NCBI RefSeq assembly: GCF_016056275.1
Contig: NZ_JAECZA010000299.1
Span: 1-64,000, forward strand
Source: Dendronalium phyllosphericum CENA369
GTDB taxonomy: Bacteria > Cyanobacteriota > Cyanobacteriia > Cyanobacteriales > Nostocaceae
DNA: 64,000 bases
Reading direction: 5' to 3'
Shown: in pieces, positions 40,501 to 48,666 of the stretch
How positions within the stretch are numbered: position 1 is the first letter of the stretch
Layout of the letters: each line of letters opens with the position of its first letter
Notes under the pieces: model-generated
The model's database searches: none
Told to the model about the DNA's origin: nothing
Seen by the model: only the letters and a program-made list of their open reading frames with translations
Made by a program: the position numbers and the translations under genes

Positions 40501-40730
40501 GCGAGGATATTAAAAAACTATACAATCACGCAAAAACTGAATTTGAAGAAGCCCAGAATAAAAGATCCCAATACGAGCGAGGTTCAGCAGAGCGGTTAAA
40601 ATGGACTCAGAAATACATAAATTACCAGAAGCTTAAAAATCAGATTGAAGTGATAGAAAATTCCAAAAAGCAATTCCCATTTTCACACCCTCGCTATTGG
40701 GCTGCTTTCATTTGCCAAGGTTTACGATGA
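37593..40730 (+). CDS. TPR-CHAT caspase-like protein
   Basis: 1045 residues. An N-terminal helical domain (about 15-110) is followed by tetratricopeptide repeats (about 125-520; recurring W-A/Y-x-x-R-x-x-G/E-N-x-E pattern), a coiled-coil linker rich in Glu, Gln and Arg (about 560-620), and a C-terminal CHAT protease domain (about 720-1045). The catalytic pair is His848 (LHSSHHA; H-x-x-x-H pattern) and Cys891 (LSCCETN), followed by GARSVVSTLWSVND typical of CHAT. CHAT proteases cleave protein partners on activation and TPRs usually sense or bind a partner. It lies 17 nt after the antitoxin gene. No CRISPR locus is near, so it is not a Craspase. Confidence 0.92.
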   Translation: MKKELGNVNYKLDEQQDKNYLEFLVNLLNVSLSNDQKNIELLLAGNLDKLNNYFAQLVSKLITDLVSKAEPSQALLTLASVPIFSEILYAFANGSLTNNQDIAINACECVIKILKSDFFSTETEFILKNLTAPTQAILANAYLDRINGERAENLEKVIYYAENALKGYKYENVPQAWASTHFTLSIAYGQRIHGSKSENIEKSIISSKNALLVYSYEVFPTDWAKLQNNLALAYYQRIEGDKTENLELAINYCKNALLVHTRDNYLQGWAKTTINIANAYRDRKQGEVVDNIEQAIAYYQEVLDYINPKIFPEEWAKAQVNLGTTYRQKNKLNKSDGEVLEQAIDYHIKAIRFFNPETFDEIFEIPQPLIEAVSNAILTDEEWETCIDDTQVENLLIAIKCYEQALQVSSHEIFPEQWAGIYISLGRAYKERQQILEAVKSFQSALEFYKPITFTQESLKIGRILGNLAFCHGLWLEAIQGYTSAINALEQLRISVICESHRQKIVEIFLGLYQNMVQACINAGQIEKAFEYSERSRSKRLVDLMASYNLFQGEEIHPKVQELLQQYEELQQQIDRERQRHKSEKNRSETRAVWEAYNEAIASLEAQKQQVWENLRREDPVLAGEIQVNSLSLSEIQKLLINQPNTAILSFYTTNSDTHIFVAQQSKITVHTCTGQGLDTLQGWINQNWLLPYMQDFKKWETQINNILRELAERLQIPELISQHLEAIEELILVPHLLLHQMPFTALPTGEYQEYLGDKYLIRYTPSCQILEFCQQRDTVGTFNEVSLQYGIVEDAEDNLPCARFEGEKLAQMYNIPTENRLIGSSQATCKNYRHLAQQVQVLHSSHHAVSRLDNPLESQLKLADGNITLGQLMTPSWRLPQLVEVFLSCCETNLGTPSLTDDILTLSTGFLCAGARSVVSTLWSVNDLATALFSIFYYQERQEGKNRPKALKQAQIKLRELRKEEFLRCEDIKKLYNHAKTEFEEAQNKRSQYERGSAERLKWTQKYINYQKLKNQIEVIENSKKQFPFSHPRYWAAFICQGLR

Positions 40731-40885
40731 TGACAATGCTGGTAGTGAGAGTAATTATTCTACTGGCTCATCAACCTGATTTAATTATTGTAGAGAGAAT
40801 ATTTATTTGCTAAAAAATTTGAGTGATACGATGCCTACGGCGGCAAGCTACGCACCACCCAATCTAAAATTAAATCATTAAATAA

Positions 40886-41482
40886 CTAATTCGCTACTTC
40901 GGCTAATTCAATAACGCGCCCTTCATAGTCCTTGACTAGAAAGTTGAGGGGCTTTTGGTTGCGAATCTTGAACTTTAAACCGCGCATTTCTACTCGCATT
41001 AAAATCATATCCAGGCAATCGCGATCGAAACAAACGTGGCGTTGCTGATTTTTGCTGCCCAAACTCGCCCCAGTGATGACGTGTAACTGGGTATTTTTCT
41101 TGATCTGATACCACAGTCCCTCGTTGGCATTGCTCATAGTTTTGCCTGACCAGCTAGGACTTGTGGACATATATAGCGGATCGATCCCGGTTGTGCCCAA
41201 GGTTTGTTCGTAGTTGTAGTAGTAGTGCAACGGCACTTCAGCTGCTGGCAAATCTAGCAGCCCTTCATACAACTGTCGGGCAATATCCAAATCGGACACC
41301 ATCACAGTATGTACTTTTGGGGCACTGGTGAGGAACATCCACATAGCGCCAGCGTATGCCGCCAGCAGCATCACCATAATGCCTTGGGTGGAGAATAAGC
41401 TATCCAAAGGCAGGGAAGGCAAAAAAGAGCCTAAAGTCAACGGAGCGAGCAGAAAAGGCATGACACTAGCTGCTATAACCAT
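40886..41482 (-). CDS. Glyoxalase-like (VOC) domain protein with N-terminal membrane segments
   Basis: 198 residues. Two hydrophobic stretches (about 3-23 and 35-52) precede a single VOC-like module: KVHTVMVSDLDIARQLYEGLLDLP at its start and GRVIELAEVAN at its end, with a central HVCFDRDCLDMILMRV. The domain is of the glyoxalase type, but the metal-ligand set is incomplete at sight, so enzymatic activity is uncertain. ATG 41482 is preferred over TTG 41488. It is divergent from the sigma-like gene. Confidence 0.7.
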   Translation of the reverse strand: MVIAASVMPFLLAPLTLGSFLPSLPLDSLFSTQGIMVMLLAAYAGAMWMFLTSAPKVHTVMVSDLDIARQLYEGLLDLPAAEVPLHYYYNYEQTLGTTGIDPLYMSTSPSWSGKTMSNANEGLWYQIKKNTQLHVITGASLGSKNQQRHVCFDRDCLDMILMRVEMRGLKFKIRNQKPLNFLVKDYEGRVIELAEVAN

Positions 41483-41677
41483 GAACAAATTTAAAGATTG
41501 TATAAGGAACCGCTTTTATTATTGTCGATAAAGACTGAAATTTAAGTCCTTGTTTCTAGTGTATCAATACTAAAGTGTTTGAGTCTTCACAATAAACAGA
41601 CCCATTGTAAAAATATGATGTTGCTGACGACAAAACCCCTATTCCCAATATTATTTTAACTATCAACTGCTAAACCT

Positions 41678-42307
41678 ATGCAAATTCCTCATTTTCACGA
41701 AGCTAACCACCCACTAGTCAAGTCGTTGTTTCATCATAGCGACCAAGAATTGCTAAGTCTGTTTCAGAGTCATCCAGAGGCTGGAAAGTACTTTACAGTG
41801 ATTTTTTGTCGCTACAGCCCCATAGTTTACACCTTGATTCAGCATTCAGCGCGATCGCCCGTACAGGCAGATTATCTGTTTGCCTTGACTTGGCGACATA
41901 TCTATTACGAACTTGGCGGACTCAATTTAACCAATCCTCAACCAGAACAAGAAGCCTTAACTTTGCAAAATTGGCTCATTAACATTACGGCTTTCTGTAT
42001 CAACGAAATTAAGCTACCCCCAACCGAAGCAATTCATTATTCTCTGCAAGCGACTTCACCACCGCTATGGTGCTACGTAGAACAGGCTTTAGACCAATTA
42101 CCACCTATTTTGCGTTTGATGGTCTTAATGGCTCAAACTTTCCACTGGAGCGAAACTCGAATTGCAGCCTATTTGCAAGCCGAAGGAGAAAAGATATCGC
42201 CTCTCGAAGTAGCCAATTTTCTCCAAGAAGGCTATCTTATGCTAGAGGACAAATTACCGCCAGATATCCGCGCTATCTACTTGGGGGAAGATTCGGCTCA
42301 ATCATAG
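41678..42307 (+). CDS. Sigma-70/ECF-like protein, divergent
   Basis: 209 residues. DQELLSLFQSHPEAGKYFTVIFCRYSPIVYTLI resembles region 2.1-2.2 of group 4 sigma factors, and LPPILRLMVLMAQTFHWSETRIAAYLQ resembles the LP-x-x-x-R-x-V/L-x-L start of region 4, including a helix-turn-helix. Conserved region 2.3-2.4 residues are weak, so promoter recognition is uncertain. Its relatives are cyanobacterial proteins annotated as sigma-70-like. No anti-sigma gene is adjacent. Confidence 0.6.
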   Translation: MQIPHFHEANHPLVKSLFHHSDQELLSLFQSHPEAGKYFTVIFCRYSPIVYTLIQHSARSPVQADYLFALTWRHIYYELGGLNLTNPQPEQEALTLQNWLINITAFCINEIKLPPTEAIHYSLQATSPPLWCYVEQALDQLPPILRLMVLMAQTFHWSETRIAAYLQAEGEKISPLEVANFLQEGYLMLEDKLPPDIRAIYLGEDSAQS

Positions 42308-42404
42308 TTTAAGTATTAACGCGTATGCTGATGGTATTTGTGCTAAAAAATAAAACTTTTACTTTAATCTTATACTGAAACCCGAAATTTCACGGGTAAG
42401 TTTT

Positions 42405-43493
42405 ATGAAACAACAGCATTTATTCCCAGGGCATACTATTTTGAACTTAGCTCCAAGGTTCAGCAGAGCTAACAAATTCAAGTTTTTTAGTTTTTACTTT
42501 TTAGTTTTTACTTTTTTGCTAAGTCCTGTAACAGCAAGTGCTGTGGATATTACTCAACAACTCCATCGTCCTTTAAGTGATTCGAGTTGGCAACAATCTA
42601 GAGATGAGGCAGATAGTTTAGTGCGTATTGGCGAACAACAAAACGCCTCTGGGTATTTTGAAAAAACAATAGAATCTTGCTTGCAGGCACTAGATATTTA
42701 TCACTCGATTGGTGATATTAAGGCACAAGGTCTAACTTATGATTTATTAGCAAAAGCTTATATCCAATTAGGTCGTTTCAAAGAAGGAGAAGATGCATTA
42801 CGCCGACGATTAGCGATCGCTCGCGATACCAAAGACTTTCAAGCACAGATTTTTGCGCTCAATAATATTGCTAGTTTATTACTCCAAGCCGGAGAAACCG
42901 CCGCTGCTGGCAAAACAGTTCAAGAAGGACTGGCAATTGCTCAAAACATCCAAAGTACTGAAGGTGAAGGATTATCTTTGAGTAATTTGGGATTGGTGAC
43001 AGCTAGGCTAGGAGATTATAACAAAGCAATTAAACTCTATGAAACTGCTTTGACTTTCCGCCGTCAAACTGGCGATACTATCGGCGAGGCAAATACTCTT
43101 AATAATTTGGGTGATGCTTATCTAGCAGCCGGAAATTATCAAGATACCATTGGCTCTTATGGGGCAGCAATGCGGATTGCGAAAACAACTCGCGATCGCT
43201 CCAACCAACTACGAGCAATTGATGGTCTAGTAACGGCTCACAGTGCCGTAGGACGCTACGAACGGGCATTTGATTTATTATCGCAGCGCTTAACATTGGC
43301 TAACGAATTACAAAATCTGCGAGAAGAATTGAACTCTTTTGAATCCTATGCAAAGTTATACGAGCAGTTAGGTAATTACCCAACTGCCCGTAATTTTTAT
43401 GAAAGAGCAATTACAGTGGCACGAACCCTGGAAGATAACAAACAGGAAGTGCGATTAATTGATAGATTGACTCAAATGCTGAAACGGAAATAG
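42405..43493 (+). CDS. Exported TPR-repeat protein
   Basis: 362 residues. A basic start and a hydrophobic segment (FFSFYFLVFTFLLSPVTASA, about 27-46) form a signal peptide or anchor. From about 60 on, seven or so TPR units follow (for example ALNNIASLLLQAGETAAAGK, SLSNLGLVTARLGDYNKAIK, TLNNLGDAYLAAGNYQDTI). It is a protein-interaction scaffold, probably periplasmic. Partner unknown. A 20-bp perfect palindrome follows the stop codon immediately. Confidence 0.82.
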   Translation: MKQQHLFPGHTILNLAPRFSRANKFKFFSFYFLVFTFLLSPVTASAVDITQQLHRPLSDSSWQQSRDEADSLVRIGEQQNASGYFEKTIESCLQALDIYHSIGDIKAQGLTYDLLAKAYIQLGRFKEGEDALRRRLAIARDTKDFQAQIFALNNIASLLLQAGETAAAGKTVQEGLAIAQNIQSTEGEGLSLSNLGLVTARLGDYNKAIKLYETALTFRRQTGDTIGEANTLNNLGDAYLAAGNYQDTIGSYGAAMRIAKTTRDRSNQLRAIDGLVTAHSAVGRYERAFDLLSQRLTLANELQNLREELNSFESYAKLYEQLGNYPTARNFYERAITVARTLEDNKQEVRLIDRLTQMLKRK

Positions 43494-43513
43494 AGACGCG
43501 ATTAATCGCGTCT
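43494..43513. terminator. 20-bp perfect palindrome after the TPR gene
   Basis: AGACGCGATTAATCGCGTCT directly follows the stop codon at 43491-43493. It can form a 10-bp stem (tight loop) or an intermolecular site. GACGCGATTAAT also occurs at 31270, so it is a repeated element used as a gene end. Confidence 0.6.
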
Positions 43514-43568
43514 GTACAAGAGTTAGGATTTGGAATTTTATTTTTAACTCCTAACTCTTACCTACTTT

Positions 43569-44207
43569 TTAATTCAAAAATACTGAACCGTTTGGATCGA
43601 CTCTTAATGCACTTCTATCTGCATTTACATTTGTAGCTTCCTTAAATGTTACTTCCAAAACACCTGGTTCCGAAGAGGGTTGTGGCGTTACTAAAAGTAG
43701 TCCTTTGTCGTCACGTTGGAATGTTACTGTTACTGGTGCTTTTAAACCTTGTAGTGTCACATTTGATTTACCTTGCAGCGATCGCGATCCAGTATCGCCA
43801 ATTACTTGGTAAGTTATATTTGCCGCAGTGTTATTTACTAACCTGATATTAACTTTGCCATTAGTTAGGGCGATCGTAGCATTGGGAGTTTGGTGCGGTG
43901 ATAATAAAGCTGGTTGATTCGGTTCAGTTGGAGAAACTGACGGTGTAACAGGAGTGACTGGTTTAGAAGTTGGGTTCAGTGCTCGCTGTTGTTGGGTAAA
44001 AGAATTAGAGGGACATCCTTGAGGGACTATATTTCTGCTGTTGAAAGGCTCTTCGTAATAAATACTAGGGCAAGGGTTAGCTTTAGGAGAAATAGTTTCC
44101 TGTGCTACTACTGCTCTAGGGATAACAGGCAAACTTATGAGTAACCCGCCACAAACTACACCAAATAGGTTAGTGTACTTGCTAAGTTTTTGAAAATCTA
44201 CGTTCAT
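43569..44207 (-). CDS. Exported protein of unknown function
   Basis: 212 residues. A signal peptide (hydrophobic 13-30, ending AVVAQE), a Cys-containing segment (NPCPSIYYEEPFNSRNIVPQGCPS), a Pro/Thr/Ser-rich linker (about 75-108) and a beta-rich C-terminal domain (about 110-212; NGKVNIRLVNNTAANITYQVIG then VTVTFQRDDKGLLLV). No family is recognised. Periplasmic or surface location is inferred. It is convergent with the TPR gene. Confidence 0.65.
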   Translation of the reverse strand: MNVDFQKLSKYTNLFGVVCGGLLISLPVIPRAVVAQETISPKANPCPSIYYEEPFNSRNIVPQGCPSNSFTQQQRALNPTSKPVTPVTPSVSPTEPNQPALLSPHQTPNATIALTNGKVNIRLVNNTAANITYQVIGDTGSRSLQGKSNVTLQGLKAPVTVTFQRDDKGLLLVTPQPSSEPGVLEVTFKEATNVNADRSALRVDPNGSVFLN

Positions 44208-44734
44208 ATATCAACTCCTAAAAAAATATCAAAGGTTTATTTGAGTTTTTTTAAATTAATTTCTTTCAATTCCCATATTTAGCAGATTGAATTAAATATA
44301 AAAGCAACTCTATAAATAATTATTTTGATTGCTAGTAATATTTTATCAATCTGTGATGGAGCCTTTTCAGTTTAACAATATCAGTTTGATATTTTATCTA
44401 ACTTCAGATATAAAATAAGAAAGGAGTTTTTTGAATTTAAGTTGAAGATTCAATTATATAAATTTCATAAATTAATAATGTTATCTAAAATTGTAGATTA
44501 TTAATTTTCCTGTCAACCTTGGCAAACTCTATTAGGCAACCAGCTAGCAATTACTTGAATTTCGTTATGATAATAATTTATTATTAACAGAAAATATAGC
44601 TTAAACAGCTTCTTTGGAGTTATATTGTGCTTTTATTTGTTACTTGAAATACAAAACAATGCTTACAAATATTAAGTTTAAAGCTCAAGTTATGATTATT
44701 CATCTATCACAAGAAGCAAATTTTGGGTATTTAA
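44208..44734. other. AT-rich intergenic region
   Basis: No ORF, repeat or regulatory site that can be supported. Confidence 0.5.
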
Positions 44735-46150
44735 TTAAGACTCAAGATTTATTGGTAAAGTGACAATAAAAGTAGTTCCTTCGCCCACAGTACTTTCAAC
44801 TTGAATCTGACCTTCGTGATGTTCGACAATAGCTTGAGCGATCGCTAGTCCTAATCCCGAACCTGTGGTACTTTCTGTAGCCGCGTTTTCAGGCGTGTGG
44901 GTACGTGCGGGATCTACCCGATAAAAGCGGTCAAATAATCGCGGTAGTGCCTCTGTAGGAATACCAATCCCGGTATCACTGACTTTGATTTGCAACTGAG
45001 GAGTACTGTAACGAATTCTAGAGACACGATTGCTTGCTTCTAAACGCAGCAATTCCACATTGACTCGTCCACCTGTTGGAGTGTATTGCAAAGCGTTGCT
45101 AATCAAATTTGTAAATAACCGCACTAATTGATCCCATTTGCCGACAAGCGCGAACCAATTTTCTAGTAATTCCGGGCTAGTTTCTGAGGCGGGAGGATCG
45201 ACCAACTCTAGAGTTAGAGTAATGCCTTTTTCTGTAGCTAATAATTGTTGTTCTTCAACCACTTCTATCAGCAAGGCATCCAGAGGACAAGGTGAAAAGA
45301 TATCTTTGCTACTACCACTGTCTTGCCTTGCCAGAAAAAGTAAATCATTAACTAACTTACCCAAACGCTGTGTTAATCGTTCCACCACCTTTAACTGTTG
45401 GCGATAGTTTGAAGAATTGGTGGCTTCTACCTCTCTCCACTCCAAATCAGCAAGGGCAACTTGGACATTAGTTTGAATCAAAGTAATGGGACTTCTGAGT
45501 TCGTGCGAAGCATCAGCCGTAAATTGTTTGAGACGTTGGTAAGATTCGCCCACAGGTTCCATCGCTTTACCTGAGAGAAACCAACCACTTGCAGCCACAG
45601 AAAGCACCATGAAGAAAATACCTAGTGCTAAATCAACCATGAATTGGCGACTAGGTTTAGTAACTTCAAACCAAGGATGACTGACACGCAAATATCCTAA
45701 TACTTGCCGCCCCATTTCTACCCGTTGTGTGATTTGTCGCAATAATAGCCCTGAGTCTCCCCAAGTTCCATTCTCTCCTTTAACAACGCGCACAGTTTCA
45801 CCAGTGCGGTTGGCATGAATGGGAATATTTAGGGGTTCGGAAATAGTTGACCAGAGTAATTCACCAGTTGAGTTAAACCATTCTAAATCTATGTGGTCAT
45901 CTTCTACAGTTTCAGCATTATTGCGAAAACTCGCTTCTACATTAATGCGGAATTGATCTACGTCGCTGTTAACTGTTTCAATTACAAGCGATCGCTCTAC
46001 TATTTCCACCACATGATTGAGGGTATCGTCAATCCGCTCGACTAATGTACTGCGGACATATAAATAAACTCCACTGGCGAATAGCAGTAACAACACAGCG
46101 GTGATAGCGGTGTACCAAAGAGCAAGACGGCGACGAGTAGCTTGAAACAT
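44735..46150 (-). CDS. Two-component sensor histidine kinase (orphan)
   Basis: 471 residues. Transmembrane helix 1 (about 12-32), an extracytoplasmic sensor (33-170), helix 2 (about 172-195, VDLALGIFFMVLSVAASGWF), H-box FTADASHELRSPITLIQTN, N-box NLISNALQYTPTGG, G1 DTGIGIPTEALPRLFDRFYR and G2 GSGLGLAIAQAIVEHHEGQI. Phosphotransfer residues are intact. No response regulator lies next to it; the neighbours are mnmA and an exported protein. The layout resembles cyanobacterial RppB-type sensors, but the signal is unknown. Confidence 0.93.
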   Translation of the reverse strand: MFQATRRRLALWYTAITAVLLLLFASGVYLYVRSTLVERIDDTLNHVVEIVERSLVIETVNSDVDQFRINVEASFRNNAETVEDDHIDLEWFNSTGELLWSTISEPLNIPIHANRTGETVRVVKGENGTWGDSGLLLRQITQRVEMGRQVLGYLRVSHPWFEVTKPSRQFMVDLALGIFFMVLSVAASGWFLSGKAMEPVGESYQRLKQFTADASHELRSPITLIQTNVQVALADLEWREVEATNSSNYRQQLKVVERLTQRLGKLVNDLLFLARQDSGSSKDIFSPCPLDALLIEVVEEQQLLATEKGITLTLELVDPPASETSPELLENWFALVGKWDQLVRLFTNLISNALQYTPTGGRVNVELLRLEASNRVSRIRYSTPQLQIKVSDTGIGIPTEALPRLFDRFYRVDPARTHTPENAATESTTGSGLGLAIAQAIVEHHEGQIQVESTVGEGTTFIVTLPINLES

Positions 46151-46169
46151 ACTTTATTAATAAAGGCAG

Positions 46170-46296
46170 AGAAACAAGAGAGCAGGGGGATGAGGGAGAT
46201 GAGGAAGATGAGGAGGATGAGGAAGAAATAATAATTACTTCTGCCTCCTGCCTCCTGCCTCCTGCCTCCTGCCTTCTGCCTTCTGCCTTCTGCCTT
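46170..46296. repeat. Purine-rich repeats and eight CTGCCT(C/T) heptamers
   Basis: 46241-46296 is eight head-to-tail heptamers (four CTGCCTC then four CTGCCTT), a classic STRR array, ending 3 bp before the mnmA stop codon. 46190-46226 is a GATGAGGAA/G tandem tract. Both lie in the mnmA-kinase spacer. Confidence 0.9.
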
Positions 46297-46298
46297 TT

Positions 46299-47354
46299 TT
46301 AACTAAACTGTTCAATAATTCCGCCACCCAAAACTTTATCGCCGTCATACCACACCGCAGCTTGTCCGGGGGTGATGCTGAACTGGGATTCATCAAATAC
46401 CAGGCGGACGCGGGAGTTTTCTAAGGGAATCACCGTAGCTGGTGTAGGAGTGGAACGATAGCGAATTTGCACTTCGGTATGAATTGGGGTTGATGGTTCG
46501 GCGATGGAAACCCAGTTAACTCGATTTACCATACATTCCGGCGCTCGTGCTTTGGTGCGATCGCCTACTATTACCTTATTATTCACTGCATCTAATTCAA
46601 TTACATACAGCGGTTCCGGTGCAGCAACACCCAAACCTTTACGCTGCCCAATAGTGTAGTGATGAACGCCATCATGCTGTCCTAAAACTTTGCCTGTAGT
46701 ATCCACAATATCGCCTTTTTTAGGGGCGAGATACTTATCGAGAAATGCCCGCATGGAACCGTTACTTTCTACCAAGCACAAATCCTGACTTTCTGGCTTG
46801 TCGGCAGTTTTCAGTCCGTAGTCAGCAGCGATGCGGCGCGTATCGGCTTTTTGCAGTTCGCCTAAAGGAAACACGGAGGCTGCAAGTAATTCCTGAGACA
46901 AGTCATAGAGAAAGTATGATTGGTCTTTGTTGCGGTCAACTGCCCTTAATAATTGATAGCGTCCTGTAGCTTCGTCATAGCGAATTTGGGCATAATGACC
47001 TGTAGCGATGCGATCGCATCCTAACTGTTCGCGGGCATACTGCACCATTGGGCCAAACTTCACGGTTTTATTGCACTGGGAGCAAGGTAAAGGCGTAATT
47101 CCAGCGCTGTAACCAGCCACCAGATAATCGACAATATTTGTCTGAAAGACATCTCGAATATCCACAACCTGATGAGGAATGCCCAGTTGTTCGCAGATAT
47201 AAGCCGCGTCGATCATTCCCTCAGAGCAACATTGCCCTTTGCCTTTCATTAGCCAAAGAGTCAAACCAATCACTTCATAGCCCTGATTGTGCAGGATAGC
47301 AGCGGCGGTAGAACTGTCAACGCCACCAGAAAGACCAACTACGACTTTTTTCAT
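46299..47354 (-). CDS. mnmA: tRNA-specific 2-thiouridylase
   Basis: Adds sulphur to U34 of tRNA Lys, Glu and Gln. The 351 residues carry the PP-loop [10 protein letters not shown] near the N-terminus, the nucleophile Cys in [11 protein letters not shown], the second catalytic Cys in [19 protein letters not shown] and the C-terminal beta-barrel. Length fits the family. A heptamer STRR begins 3 bp after its stop codon. Confidence 0.97.
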   Translation of the reverse strand: MKKVVVGLSGGVDSSTAAAILHNQGYEVIGLTLWLMKGKGQCCSEGMIDAAYICEQLGIPHQVVDIRDVFQTNIVDYLVAGYSAGITPLPCSQCNKTVKFGPMVQYAREQLGCDRIATGHYAQIRYDEATGRYQLLRAVDRNKDQSYFLYDLSQELLAASVFPLGELQKADTRRIAADYGLKTADKPESQDLCLVESNGSMRAFLDKYLAPKKGDIVDTTGKVLGQHDGVHHYTIGQRKGLGVAAPEPLYVIELDAVNNKVIVGDRTKARAPECMVNRVNWVSIAEPSTPIHTEVQIRYRSTPTPATVIPLENSRVRLVFDESQFSITPGQAAVWYDGDKVLGGGIIEQFS

Positions 47355-47730
47355 ATCTCTAAATCTTGCTAGGCTAGTATCCTTTTTAGAATTAAAAATT
47401 CAAAATTCAAAAATCTTTTGTAGCGATGACGCTGTACTTTGTATGCAAGTAGGGCTTTTCATCCAAGCTCTACACAGGAGCTTCGTAACTGTCCAATTCT
47501 AGCATATATCTCTTCAAAGCCTTGGTAGAGAGGCACTTCAGTTTGTAGGCTACTCACTCAGATATTGCCGCAAACTCAATCAGCTATGCCATTGCTAACA
47601 GCTACTGAATTTTTTTCAGATGTATTCATTGCAACCTGGGCATACTAATTCTAAGCTGACACTATATAGTTGCTACAAAAGTGCGTTCGTTAGTTCCTGA
47701 AAGAAATTCTCTACAAATCTTGTTACCACT
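47355..47730. other. Divergent spacer mnmA / SPOR gene
   Basis: No ORF; short AATTCAAA direct repeats near mnmA. No promoter that can be singled out. Confidence 0.5.
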
Positions 47731-48567
47731 ATGTGCAGTCAAATATCAGGTGAATTTATCACATTTCGGATGATTTTTTTGTTGTTAGGAGGTTGGTTGA
47801 CGCTGACTTCCTATGTGAATCCCGTACAAGCCCAAATCAACACAAATCAAGTTTTGCTTGCTCAACAGACAGTAATTGACACTTTACCACCACCGCCAGA
47901 AATTTCACCGGTTCCCTTTGGTCAGTCGCCATTACCCCAGGTACAACCAGGTCAGTACGGGCAATATCAACCCACTCAATCAGTGGAATTTAATCGGCCT
48001 CAGCCGAACTATCAGCCCACTCAATCAGTGGAATTTAATCAATATAGCCAGAACTTTCAACGCTACTTAGTGTACGTTGATAATTATAATTACCAGACGC
48101 TGCAACAAGTGCGTCAGATTGAACCTGGAGCTTATATTCGTCAGTACCAAGGGCGTTCTATTATTCAGTCAGGAGTCTTTAGTAGACTATCTAACGCCCA
48201 AGAGCGAGTCAGACAACTTGAGTCCTACCGAATTTATGGCGCACAAATTGTCGGCTTCGCAGACGGACGAGAAGTTCCTGCTTCTTATTCTTCTTCTCCT
48301 ACTTATACGGGCGATCGCAACGTAAATGTTTCTAGGGGAGATTCTAGATACTATGTCGCTATTCCCGCTAAATCACAAGACTTACCCTCAATTGCTGAAA
48401 GAATTAGACAAAATACAGGGCTAGCTGGCTTTATATTTCAAAGACAATCGCCGCGAGGGCCACATGTAGCAGTAGGGCCTTTTGCTCGGCGCACAGAAGC
48501 CGAAGAATGGAATAACCGCCTGCAAAATTTGGGATTTGGCGATGCGAGAGTTTACTACGGAAGGTAA
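47731..48567 (+). CDS. Exported SPOR-domain protein with internal repeats
   Basis: 278 residues. A signal peptide (hydrophobic about 14-34, ending VQAQ; internal Met at 14 is an alternative start), a Pro/Gln-rich linker with two copies of YQPTQSVEFN encoded by a 45-nt tandem duplication (47965-48040), then two SPOR-like modules (RYLVYVDNYNYQTLQQVRQI and RYYVAIPAKSQDLPSIAERI, ending GPFARRTEAEEWNNRLQNLG). SPOR domains bind denuded septal peptidoglycan, so a division-site or cell-wall role is plausible. Confidence 0.75.
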   Translation: MCSQISGEFITFRMIFLLLGGWLTLTSYVNPVQAQINTNQVLLAQQTVIDTLPPPPEISPVPFGQSPLPQVQPGQYGQYQPTQSVEFNRPQPNYQPTQSVEFNQYSQNFQRYLVYVDNYNYQTLQQVRQIEPGAYIRQYQGRSIIQSGVFSRLSNAQERVRQLESYRIYGAQIVGFADGREVPASYSSSPTYTGDRNVNVSRGDSRYYVAIPAKSQDLPSIAERIRQNTGLAGFIFQRQSPRGPHVAVGPFARRTEAEEWNNRLQNLGFGDARVYYGR

Positions 48568-48666
48568 ATAAGTGCTGAGTTTGGAGTTAAAAGTTAAGAG
48601 TGAGGAGTTGTGAGTGAGAAATTCATAACTCCTAATTCATAACTCCCAACTTACGATTCAAAACTG

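Noticed and set aside
37593-40730. Craspase (type III-E CRISPR TPR-CHAT) component
   Set aside because: No CRISPR array, no gRAMP/Cas7-11 gene and no other cas gene in the window; TPR-CHAT proteins are common in cyanobacteria without CRISPR.
46241-46296. CRISPR array
   Set aside because: Head-to-tail heptamers without spacers; this is an STRR.
44735-47354. Two-component operon with mnmA
   Set aside because: No response regulator; the repeat-filled 148-bp spacer argues against functional linkage.
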